8,117 nucleotides of DNA from Clostridia bacterium. GTDB taxonomy: Bacteria; Bacillota_A; Clostridia; Christensenellales; Aristaeellaceae. Under the pieces are notes generated by a model, which was not told where the DNA came from, did no database searches, and saw nothing but the letters and a program-made list of their open reading frames with translations. This document shows, in pieces, positions 1 to 6,211 of this stretch (the first letter of the stretch is position 1; each line of letters starts with the position of its first letter). The translations under genes and the position numbers were made by a program. Location: assembly GCA_017518705.1 (NCBI GenBank), contig JAFWUC010000028.1:1-8117 (forward strand), given 5' to 3'.

Positions 1-1
1 C

Positions 2-61
2 TTCCACACCGACTGGACCGGCCACGGTGGAAACACTACCGCCAACACCTACAACGCTTAA
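2..61 (+). CDS. C-terminal end of an unidentified protein (5' part outside window)
   Basis: The frame ending at the TAA at 59-61 is open to the left edge and reads 19 residues ending in GGNTTANTYNA. I infer that it is the end of a real gene because its stop codon abuts the Shine-Dalgarno sequence of the following LarA-like gene (TAAGGAG, 59-65), the usual arrangement for translationally coupled genes in one operon. The tail is rich in Gly, Asn and Thr and has no membrane segment. I do not recognise the family from so few residues and give no function. It is probably co-transcribed with the gene at 72. Confidence 0.5.
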   Translation, partial: FHTDWTGHGGNTTANTYNA

Positions 62-65
62 GGAG
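61..65 (+). promoter_or_regulatory. Ribosome binding site that fixes the LarA-like start at 72
   Basis: AGGAG at 61-65 is followed by a 6-base spacer and ATG at 72-74. The frame is open further upstream to a GTG at 27, but that start would lie inside the preceding gene and has no such site. The stop of the upstream gene (TAA, 59-61) overlaps this site, which suggests translational coupling. Confidence 0.8.
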
Positions 66-71
66 ATAAGC

Positions 72-1340
72 ATGTATACACAAAGCGTGTACGCCTCTTC
101 CCCTTCAGGTCTCAGCCGTGACGAGATCAGGCAGGAGCTTGACAAGCTGTTAAGCGGTCTTAAGCTTAACAAGGTGCTTTTGCTGCCTCCCGACTACACC
201 CGCTACCATTCGTACGCGGGGCAGATCACGGTCATGCTCTGGGAACTGCTGAAAGACAGGTGCCAGGTGGACATCATGCCCGCGCTGGGCACCCACGTGC
301 CCGTCTCGGAGTCGGAATGGGAAAAGATGTTCTCTCCCATACCCTACGACAAGATGATCGTACACTCCTGGCGTGACGACGTGGTGAAGATCGGCGAAGT
401 GCCTTCCTACTTCGTAAAAGAAGTATCCGAAGGCCTGGTCGAGGACAATATAGACGTGGAAGTCAACCGCCGCCTGCTTGACAAAAGCTACGACCTGATC
501 CTGTCCATCGGGCAGGTGGTGCCCCACGAGGTGGTCGGCATGGCCAACCGCAACAAGAATATATTCGTGGGCTGCGGCGGCTCCTCCATGATAAACTCCA
601 GTCACATGCTGGGAGCATTCTACGGCCTTGAAAGAGTGATGGGCAAGGATCACACCCCCGTGAGGAAGGTGTTCGACTACGCGGAAGAGCACTTCCTTAA
701 GGACGTGCCCCTGTCCTATATCCTCACCGTCACCGACGCGCCTCAGGGCAACATCCGCGTGCACGGTCTGTTCATCGGGCGCGACAGGAAATACTTTGAA
801 GACGCAGTGGCTCTCGCCCAGCAGAAAAACCTGAATCTGGTCGACGAGCCCTTCGAAAAAGTCGTAGTACTGCTGGATGAGCAGGAGTTCAAAAGCACCT
901 GGCTGGGCAACAAGAGCGTTTACCGCACCCGCATGGCCATTAAGGACGGCGGGCAACTCATCGTTCTGGCGCCCGGCGTTGACAAGTTCGGCGAAGATCC
1001 CGGCATCGACAAGCTCATACGCAAGTACGGCTACTGCGGCAGGGAAAACGTGCTCAAGCTTGTCAAGGAACACGAAGATCTCAAGCAGAACCTGTCCGCC
1101 GCCGCTCACCTCATCCACGGTTCATCCGACGGAAGGTTCTCAATAACCTACTGCACCCGTCTGCTGACTAAGGAAGAGGTCGAGGGCGCCTGCTTCGGCT
1201 ACATTCCCTACGACGAAGCGGTAAAGAAGTACGACCCCGCGGTGCTCAAGGACGGCTACAACACCCTGCCCGACGGAGAGAAGATATACTATATCTCCAA
1301 CCCCGCCCTGGGGCTCTGGGCAGATAAAAGCAAGTTCTGA
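72..1340 (+). CDS. LarA-family nickel-pincer 2-hydroxyacid racemase/epimerase (lactate racemase-like)
   Basis: A 422-residue cytoplasmic enzyme of the lactate racemase (LarA, formerly DUF2088) family. These proteins carry a nickel-pincer nucleotide cofactor and invert the stereocentre of 2-hydroxy acids by hydride transfer. Numbering from the ATG at 72, the active-site landmarks are visible: D41 and R44 in PDYTR (like D72/R75 of Lactobacillus plantarum LarA), H75 in ALGTH (H108), H152 in VPHE (H174), K162 in RNKN (the cofactor-anchoring K184) and H178 in SSHM (the nickel ligand H200). The 10- and 16-residue spacings H152-K162-H178 match those of LarA, so the protein should bind the cofactor. 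Length is normal for the family. The start at 72 is chosen for its AGGAG site. The substrate cannot be read from the sequence; family members act on lactate, malate, phenyllactate or sugar acids. LarB, LarC and LarE, which make the cofactor, are not in the window, so no larA symbol is assigned. It is the last gene of its unit, followed by a terminator. Confidence 0.88.
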   Translation: MYTQSVYASSPSGLSRDEIRQELDKLLSGLKLNKVLLLPPDYTRYHSYAGQITVMLWELLKDRCQVDIMPALGTHVPVSESEWEKMFSPIPYDKMIVHSWRDDVVKIGEVPSYFVKEVSEGLVEDNIDVEVNRRLLDKSYDLILSIGQVVPHEVVGMANRNKNIFVGCGGSSMINSSHMLGAFYGLERVMGKDHTPVRKVFDYAEEHFLKDVPLSYILTVTDAPQGNIRVHGLFIGRDRKYFEDAVALAQQKNLNLVDEPFEKVVVLLDEQEFKSTWLGNKSVYRTRMAIKDGGQLIVLAPGVDKFGEDPGIDKLIRKYGYCGRENVLKLVKEHEDLKQNLSAAAHLIHGSSDGRFSITYCTRLLTKEEVEGACFGYIPYDEAVKKYDPAVLKDGYNTLPDGEKIYYISNPALGLWADKSKF

Positions 1341-1350
1341 TCCGCATAAG

Positions 1351-1386
1351 AAACCGCCGCGCCTCATTTGAGGCACGGCGGTTTTA
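1351..1386. terminator. Bidirectional hairpin terminator between convergent genes
   Basis: AAACCGCCG at 1351-1359 pairs with CGGCGGTTT at 1376-1384, and GCCTC at 1361-1365 pairs with GAGGC at 1370-1374. There is one C/A mismatch (1360/1375) and an ATTT loop. The plus strand continues GTTTTATTG, and the minus-strand transcript would leave the hairpin through GGTTTCTTAT, so both directions have a T-rich run. It lies between the LarA-like gene ending at 1340 and the minus-strand amidohydrolase ending at 1408, so it probably ends both transcripts. Confidence 0.85.
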
Positions 1387-1407
1387 TTGTGAGAACGCGT
1401 CCTAAGC

Positions 1408-2580
1408 TTATTCTTTCATCGCCAGCGCGGTTTCCATGGCGATGCCGATCTCTATGCAGCCTTCGTCCGGATTAAAGCCCGGCGTATGCAGCGCGCTCCT
1501 GATGCTGTCTTCCGGCGAAGAACAGCCGATGTGGAAAAACGCTCCGGGAGCCTTATCCAGGAAATATGCGAAGTCTTCCCCGCCCATGCTGGGCGCGTCC
1601 TTTATCAACGTATTCCGGCTGCCTACGAGCTGCTCGGCTATGTCAAGCACCCGCTTTGCATGCGCTGCGTCGTTTGTCAAGGCAGGATAACCGGCACTGA
1701 TGTCCGCCCGGCAGCGGCAGCCCATGGCGTCCGCGATCCCGCTGCACAGCTGCTTTATCTCTTTCCAAAGCTGCTGGCGCAGGGCGTTGTCCGCGCAGCG
1801 CACGGTGCCTTCCATTACCACTTCGCCGCAGATGATGTTGTTGGCTTTGCCTCCGGAGATCCTGCCGATCGTCACCACCGCGCTTTCCAGCGGTGATATC
1901 CGGCGGCTCACCAGCGTCTGCAGCGCGCCGACTATCTGCGCCGCACACACTATGGCGTCCTTTCCCGCCTCCGGATACGCCCCGTGAGCGGACTCGCCCG
2001 TTACGCATATCCTGAGACTGTCGGTGGAAGCGTTTAACGTTCCCGAACGGGTCTCCACCTGTCCCACCGTTAAGCGGGGCATCACGTGAAGACCATATAC
2101 CCGGTCTATACCGTACTTTTCAAACAAACCCGCCTCAGCCATGGGTTTGCAGCCGCCCTCGGTTTCCTCCGCGGGTTCAAACAGCAGCACCGCTTCTCCC
2201 GCGAACTCTTCTTTATGCTCGGAAAGCAGTTTGGCGGTTCCCAGCAGTATTGAGGTGTGCAGATCGTGCCCGCAGGCGTGCATATACCCCTCGTGGGTAC
2301 TGCGGAAAGGGCAGCCTTCCGGCTCGGTTATGGGCAGCGCGTCGAAATCCGCGCGTATGCCGGTGGTCTTTCCGGGTCTGCCGCCTTTGACCGCGCCGGT
2401 GATCCAGCCGCCCTGAGGCGCATCATACTCCGCTCCGATCTCCCTGAGCGCGGAAATGATGATCTGTTTCGTCTTTTCTTCTTTGTAGCCCGGTTCCGGC
2501 ACCATGTGAAGCCGGCGACGTATCGCGGCAGCCCAGGGCGCATATGCGCGGGCCTGCAGCTTTATTTGCTCGAAGTCCAT
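1408..2580 (-). CDS. M20-family metal-dependent amidohydrolase (N-acyl-amino acid / hippurate hydrolase type)
   Basis: A 390-residue cytoplasmic zinc/manganese-type hydrolase of peptidase family M20 (M20D, the AmaA/HipO/IAA-amino-acid hydrolase group), which releases an acyl group from N-acyl amino acids or cleaves small peptides. Visible features: HACGHD at 101-106 with metal ligands C103 and H105, the EPAEE block with catalytic and metal Glu at 138-139, H165 in GLHVMP, the dimerisation-domain SAHGAYPE around H199, GGEDFAYF at 333-340, and the last metal His at 365 in LHTPGF. The set is complete and the length typical, so an active enzyme is expected. The acyl substrate cannot be told from sequence. 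There is no signal peptide. The ATG is one base after the TGA of the xylulokinase gene (junction TGA-T-ATG) with only a weak GGA upstream, so translation is probably coupled to that gene. It is the last gene of the der operon. Confidence 0.9.
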   Translation of the reverse strand: MDFEQIKLQARAYAPWAAAIRRRLHMVPEPGYKEEKTKQIIISALREIGAEYDAPQGGWITGAVKGGRPGKTTGIRADFDALPITEPEGCPFRSTHEGYMHACGHDLHTSILLGTAKLLSEHKEEFAGEAVLLFEPAEETEGGCKPMAEAGLFEKYGIDRVYGLHVMPRLTVGQVETRSGTLNASTDSLRICVTGESAHGAYPEAGKDAIVCAAQIVGALQTLVSRRISPLESAVVTIGRISGGKANNIICGEVVMEGTVRCADNALRQQLWKEIKQLCSGIADAMGCRCRADISAGYPALTNDAAHAKRVLDIAEQLVGSRNTLIKDAPSMGGEDFAYFLDKAPGAFFHIGCSSPEDSIRSALHTPGFNPDEGCIEIGIAMETALAMKE

Positions 2581-2581
2581 A

Positions 2582-4102
2582 TCATTCCATGTCGAACAGA
2601 GGCTTGTTCAGCGTATACAGCATCTTATACCTCTCATACGCCCTGTCGTACGCCTGCCTGGTCTCGGGATCGGGTTCGTAGTGCACATCATCCTCTTTGA
2701 GCGCCTGGATAGCCTGTTCAAGATCCTTCCAGATGCCCGCGCCTACGCCGGCGACCAGCACCGCGCCGTAAGCACCGCCTTCACTGGCTCCCGACATGGT
2801 GTATACGGGCAGGTCGAATATATCCGCCGCCATCTGCTTCCACAGACGGCTGGACGCGCCGCCGCCGGACAGGTACACCTTTTCGGGCTTGACCTGCGCT
2901 CCCATAAGCTCGATCACCTGCTTAAGGCTGAAAGTGACGCCTTCCATGACCGCGCGGGTCATCTCCGCCCTGGTGGTCCCGAGATTCAGGCCGTAGAAAA
3001 TGCCTCTGGCGTTGGGATCCGGATACGGGCACCTCTCCCCCGTCAGATACGGTGCGAACAGCACGCCGTTGGAATCCGCGGGCACCTGCTCCACACGCTC
3101 GTCCAGCAGTTTGTACAGCTTTGTGCCCAGTTTCTGGGCGTCGATCTTATCTTCTCCCGCAAGGGTCTTGGCAAACCAGTTGAGCGCGCCGCCCGCGGTC
3201 AGTGTGCAGCCGAAGCAGTGCCACAGTCCTTCCTCGTTGTTGCAGAACATCTGCAACTTGCCTTCCGGGTTGGGCCTGAAGCCGTCCATCGCCATGGATA
3301 CGTTGCCGCTGGTGCCGATCACGACCCCCAGCGTGCCGGGTTTGACCAGACCGGTGCCGGTGGTCTGTATCACGGCGTCGCCGCCGCCCGCGTAAGTTGC
3401 AAGTCCCTCGGGCAGCCCGGTCTCCTGCGCCGCCTCGCGGGTCACAGCGCCGGAAAACGCGGTGCTCTCCAGACATTCGGGGAATATCTTCCTGTCGAAT
3501 CCCACTTTGTCGATCAGTTCCCACGCCCACTCCCTGCGCTTGGTGTCATAGAAGCCCGTGCCGGAAGCGTCGGAAACGTCGATGGCTATCCTGCCTGTCA
3601 GCTTAAAACGGATATAGTCCTTGGGGCACACGAACACGCGCATTTTGGCGAAGTTCTCCGGTTCGTGCTTTTTGAGCCACAGGATCTTCCCGCCCGTATA
3701 GCCCGTGAGCATGCGGTTGTTGGTGTACGAAAGCAGACCTTCGAGCCCGCCCGCCGTTTGGGTGATCTCGTCGCATTCCGCCTGGGTCCTCTGGTCGCAC
3801 CAGAGTATGGCGGGGCGGATGACCTTGTTTTCGCCGTCCAGCGCCACAAGGCCGTGCATCTGACCGCTGAAAGAGATGCCGGCGATCAGGCTCCTATCCA
3901 CGGGGCAGGCGGTGAGTATGTCATTCATGCCCGCCTTTACGCCTTCCCACCAGTCTTCGGGGTCCTGTTCCGCCCAGCCGGGCTTAGGAGTGGAAAGCGG
4001 GTATTCCTTCGTGGAAGATGCCAGTACCTTGCCGGTGTCGTCGCACAGTATGCACTTGGCGCCCGAGGTGCCAACATCAAGTCCTATCAGATATCTTGCC
4101 AT
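2582..4102 (-). CDS. xylB: Xylulokinase (FGGY-family carbohydrate kinase)
   Basis: A 506-residue cytoplasmic kinase that phosphorylates D-xylulose to xylulose 5-phosphate with ATP, feeding the pentose phosphate pathway. It has the two actin-like FGGY domains: an N-terminal phosphate-binding loop LDVGTSGAK (8-16) with D9, SGQMHG (79-84) and ILWCDQRT (99-106), both characteristic of xylulokinases, GGGDA (239-243) with the expected catalytic base D242, and an ATP-site block LSGGGASSRLW (411-421). Length is near that of typical XylB. The SGQMHG motif favours xylulokinase over glycerol or gluconate kinase; a relative acting on another ketose is the main alternative. No xylose isomerase or xylose transporter is in the window. 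The ATG overlaps the end of plsY by 26 bases. Just upstream there is only AAAGG very close to the start and a purine-rich GGGGGAAG further away, so its ribosome binding site is poor and translation probably depends on plsY. Confidence 0.9.
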   Translation of the reverse strand: MARYLIGLDVGTSGAKCILCDDTGKVLASSTKEYPLSTPKPGWAEQDPEDWWEGVKAGMNDILTACPVDRSLIAGISFSGQMHGLVALDGENKVIRPAILWCDQRTQAECDEITQTAGGLEGLLSYTNNRMLTGYTGGKILWLKKHEPENFAKMRVFVCPKDYIRFKLTGRIAIDVSDASGTGFYDTKRREWAWELIDKVGFDRKIFPECLESTAFSGAVTREAAQETGLPEGLATYAGGGDAVIQTTGTGLVKPGTLGVVIGTSGNVSMAMDGFRPNPEGKLQMFCNNEEGLWHCFGCTLTAGGALNWFAKTLAGEDKIDAQKLGTKLYKLLDERVEQVPADSNGVLFAPYLTGERCPYPDPNARGIFYGLNLGTTRAEMTRAVMEGVTFSLKQVIELMGAQVKPEKVYLSGGGASSRLWKQMAADIFDLPVYTMSGASEGGAYGAVLVAGVGAGIWKDLEQAIQALKEDDVHYEPDPETRQAYDRAYERYKMLYTLNKPLFDME

Positions 4103-4742
4103 CGCCTTTATTCTTCCCCCTTTTGAGTTTATCCATCACTTTTCGTGAAACATTGCTTATCTTTTTGGCGGAAAGCATGTTTTCCCGCCCCGCTATCAGG
4201 CGCTTTATGTTTTCCCTGTGGCTGTACAGCGCCAGCGCGCCCAAAAGCGCGGCGCAGATTATAAAGCCCTGGCTGTTTATATGCAGTATCAGCACCACGA
4301 TGGGCAGCGCGATCGCCGTGGTTATGGAAGCCAAGGACATATAGCCGGTGATCAGCACGATTATCACCTGCGCCACCAGCAGCAGCAGCGCGATACGCCA
4401 GTCCGCCGCGATCAGATAGCCCAGGGAGGTGCTCATGCCCTTGCCGCCCTTAAATCCGAACAGCACGGGCCAGTTGTGGCCGATGACCGCTGCGGCGCCG
4501 CCTATGTGCAGACCGACTTCGCCGCCTATGGCCTGTCCTATGAGCGCTGCCGCCACGCCCTTGAGCGCGTCGCCCAGAAACGTCAGCATGCTGGGCAGCC
4601 AGCCCAAGGTGCGCATCACGTTGGTCATGCCTATGTTTCCGGAGCCCTGCTTGCGAATGTCCACATTGCCGAACAGCCTAGCTATCACTACGCCCGTTGA
4701 CAGCGATCCCAACAGGTAGCCTATCACGGCGCACAGCACCAA
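4077..4742 (-). CDS. plsY: Glycerol-3-phosphate acyltransferase PlsY (acyl-phosphate dependent)
   Basis: An integral membrane enzyme that transfers an acyl group from acyl-phosphate to glycerol 3-phosphate, making lysophosphatidate, the first acylation step of phospholipid synthesis. It is 221 residues from the TTG at 4742. All family motifs are present: GSGNIGMTN (33-41; the usual Ala before Thr is Met), GDALKG (57-62), GHNWPVLFGFKGGKG (88-102), GYMSLASI (133-140) and HRENIKRLIAGREN (175-188). Hydrophobic stretches around 2-22, 55-72, 78-90, 105-130, 135-155 and 158-174 fit a multi-pass protein. A Lys-rich tail of about 33 residues after 188 is longer than usual and overlaps the xylB start. 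The start is odd. An ATG at 4757 with GAGGA eight bases upstream is in the same frame but is followed by AAC and then TGA, so the intact frame can begin only at TTG 4742 or GTG 4739, neither with its own ribosome binding site. Function is sure; the N-terminus is not. Confidence 0.93.
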   Translation of the reverse strand: MVLCAVIGYLLGSLSTGVVIARLFGNVDIRKQGSGNIGMTNVMRTLGWLPSMLTFLGDALKGVAAALIGQAIGGEVGLHIGGAAAVIGHNWPVLFGFKGGKGMSTSLGYLIAADWRIALLLLVAQVIIVLITGYMSLASITTAIALPIVVLILHINSQGFIICAALLGALALYSHRENIKRLIAGRENMLSAKKISNVSRKVMDKLKRGKNKGDGKISDRT

Positions 4743-4758
4743 ATATAATCAGTTCATA

Positions 4759-6096
4759 TCAGTTTTCCTCGTCCTTGTCCCGTTCCCTCAGCACGAAGCG
4801 GATCGGCGTACCGTCAAACCCGAACGCCTGACGGAAACGGTTTTCCAAAAATCTTTGGTAAGAGAAATGCATGAGCGTCTCGTCGTTGACGAACAGCACG
4901 AACGTAGGCGGATTGGTGATGCTCTGGGTCGCATAATAGATCTTCAGCCTTCGTCCGCTGGTCGCTGGGGGCTGCATGGCCTGCTGGGCGTCCTGCAGTA
5001 TGTCGTTTAACAAGCCCGTGGTTATCCTGCGGGAAGCCTGTGCATACACGCTTTTCACCATTTCCAGAATGCGGTTCACCCTTTGCCCGGTGAGTGCGGA
5101 AATGGAGATTATCGGCGCGTACTCCATGAATTTGAGCTTCTCCCGCACGTCTTTGGTAAACTTGTCCAAGGTGTTGGTCTCTTTTTCAAGCGCATCCCAT
5201 TTGTTTATCACGATTATGGCAGGCTTGCCGGCTTCATCGATATAGCCCGCGATCTTGGTGTCCTGCTCGCTGATCCCTTCTTTCGCGTCTATCAGCAGCA
5301 GCGCCACGTCGCAGCGGTCGATGGCCGCGAAGCTCCTGACCACGCTGAAGCGCTCCAGGGACTGATATTCTATAGCCCGCTTGCGCCTGATGCCTGCGGT
5401 GTCGATTATGACGTACTCGTCATCTCCGTCCTTGAAACGGGTATCGACCGCGTCCCGCGTCGTGCCGGCGATGTCGGACACCATGACCCTTTCCTCGCCC
5501 AGAATGCGGTTGACCAGGGAGGATTTGCCCACGTTGGGCTTGCCCACCACCGCGATAGATATGGCCGCGTCTTCCTCATCCTCGGCTTCTTCCTCCGGGA
5601 AATGGCTGACTATTTCGTCCAGCAGATCGCCGAGGTTCAGCAGGTTCAGGCTGCTCACGCCGATAGGTTCGCCCATGCCCAGGGAATAGAAATCGTATAC
5701 ATCCGCCAGCTGTTTCGGGGAATCGATCTTATTGACCGCCAGCACCACAGGCTTTCCGCTCCTGCGCAGCATGTCCGCCACGGTCTCGTCGTCCGCCGTG
5801 ACGCCCTGCTTGCCGTCGGTAAAAAACACTATCACGTCCGCCGTTTCAATGGCGATCTCAGCCTGACGGCGCATCTGCTTGAGCAGCGGATCGTCGGAAT
5901 GCGGATCGATGCCGCCCGTGTCGATAAGCGTGAACTTGTGGGTCAGCCACTCGCAGTCCGCGTATACACGGTCGCGGGTCACGCCGGGAGTGTCCTCCAC
6001 TATAGCGATGCGCTTGCCGCTCATTTTATTGAAGAATGTGGACTTGCCCACGTTCGGGCGTCCAACCACTGCAACTAAAGGTCTTGCCATATACAT
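4759..6096 (-). CDS. der: Ribosome assembly GTPase Der (EngA), two tandem GTPase domains
   Basis: An essential double-GTPase that binds the 50S subunit and is needed for its late assembly. It is 445 residues from the ATG at 6096. The first G domain has GRPNVGKS (12-19), DTGG (59-62) and NKID (122-125). An acidic linker follows (about 167-178, Glu/Asp-rich). The second G domain has GKPNVGKSS (185-193), DTAG (232-235) and NKWD (298-301). A C-terminal KH-like domain fills about 355-445, including LKIYYATQ and HFSYQRFLENR, both typical of Der. A second ATG at 6090 gives a protein starting MARPLVAVVGRPN, which matches family N-termini better; GGAG is 4 bases before the first ATG and 10 before the second, so the start is uncertain by two codons. 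It is the first gene of the operon, preceded by a promoter at 6121-6149. Confidence 0.97.
   Translation of the reverse strand: MYMARPLVAVVGRPNVGKSTFFNKMSGKRIAIVEDTPGVTRDRVYADCEWLTHKFTLIDTGGIDPHSDDPLLKQMRRQAEIAIETADVIVFFTDGKQGVTADDETVADMLRRSGKPVVLAVNKIDSPKQLADVYDFYSLGMGEPIGVSSLNLLNLGDLLDEIVSHFPEEEAEDEEDAAISIAVVGKPNVGKSSLVNRILGEERVMVSDIAGTTRDAVDTRFKDGDDEYVIIDTAGIRRKRAIEYQSLERFSVVRSFAAIDRCDVALLLIDAKEGISEQDTKIAGYIDEAGKPAIIVINKWDALEKETNTLDKFTKDVREKLKFMEYAPIISISALTGQRVNRILEMVKSVYAQASRRITTGLLNDILQDAQQAMQPPATSGRRLKIYYATQSITNPPTFVLFVNDETLMHFSYQRFLENRFRQAFGFDGTPIRFVLRERDKDEEN
4762..4767 (-). promoter_or_regulatory. Ribosome binding site at the der/plsY junction, spaced for an ATG at 4757 rather than the usable TTG
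   Basis: On the minus strand the end of der reads GAGGAAAAC TGA T ATG. The GAGGA core lies eight bases before ATG 4757 but about 23 bases before TTG 4742, the first start from which plsY is open. The site is therefore placed for the ATG, whose frame stops after two codons. See the plsY entry. Confidence 0.6.
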
Positions 6097-6120
6097 ACGT
6101 CTCCAAACTAAACTGTATAT

Positions 6121-6149
6121 ATTTTACTACACTTTGCAGAAATTTACAA
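6121..6149 (-). promoter_or_regulatory. Sigma-A-type promoter for the der-plsY-xylB-amidohydrolase operon
   Basis: Read on the minus strand, TTGTAA (6149-6144, 4 of 6 to TTGACA) and TAAAAT (6126-6121, 5 of 6 to TATAAT) are separated by exactly 17 bases. The predicted start near 6114 leaves a leader of about 18 bases containing the GGAG ribosome binding site, with no room for a riboswitch. Confidence 0.65.
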
Positions 6150-6179
6150 GCCCGCGCTTCCTTTAGCGTTTCAAATGGA

Positions 6180-6185
6180 TATAAT
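6180..6185 (+). promoter_or_regulatory. Candidate -10 element for rqcH
   Basis: A perfect TATAAT lies 26 bases before the rqcH ATG, giving a predicted start near 6192 and a leader of about 20 bases. No good -35 is seen at 16-18 bases upstream (CTTCCT/TTCCTT region, 6157-6163), and a TG two bases upstream is one base off the extended -10 position. The element is likely but not proven. The der and rqcH promoters lie back to back within the 115 bases between the two genes. Confidence 0.45.
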
Positions 6186-6211
6186 GTAACCAGCAAATAC
6201 TGGAGAATACT

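Noticed and set aside
27..71. Upstream GTG start for the LarA-like gene at 27
   Set aside because: It would overlap the end of the preceding gene and lacks a binding site, whereas ATG 72 has AGGAG six bases upstream and gives a family-like N-terminus.
150..1118. Minus-strand open frame of 322 codons antisense to the LarA-like gene
   Set aside because: It is the complement of a conserved coding frame with intact active-site motifs; its Val/His/Asp-rich composition is typical of antisense reading.
2681..4126. Plus-strand open frame of 481 codons covering nearly all of xylB on the opposite strand
   Set aside because: It mirrors a clear FGGY kinase with all motifs. Long antisense frames are expected where codons end mostly in G or C, and the translation is rich in His, Arg and Ala with no recognisable domain.
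4749..4751. TGA read as tryptophan or selenocysteine as the genetic code of this organism
   Set aside because: The LarA-like gene, xylB, der and rqcH all end properly at TGA, and Trp is encoded by TGG in every gene. I also saw no obvious selenocysteine insertion hairpin just after this codon. A local error, mutation or re-initiation is more likely.
5083..6078. Plus-strand open frame of 331 codons antisense to der
   Set aside because: It is the shadow of an unmistakable Der protein, with no family resemblance and no ribosome binding site that I could tie to it.
6097..6211. Possible riboswitch or leader RNA in the der/rqcH intergenic region
   Set aside because: The predicted leaders are only about 18-20 bases long and no stable hairpin with a T-run is seen.
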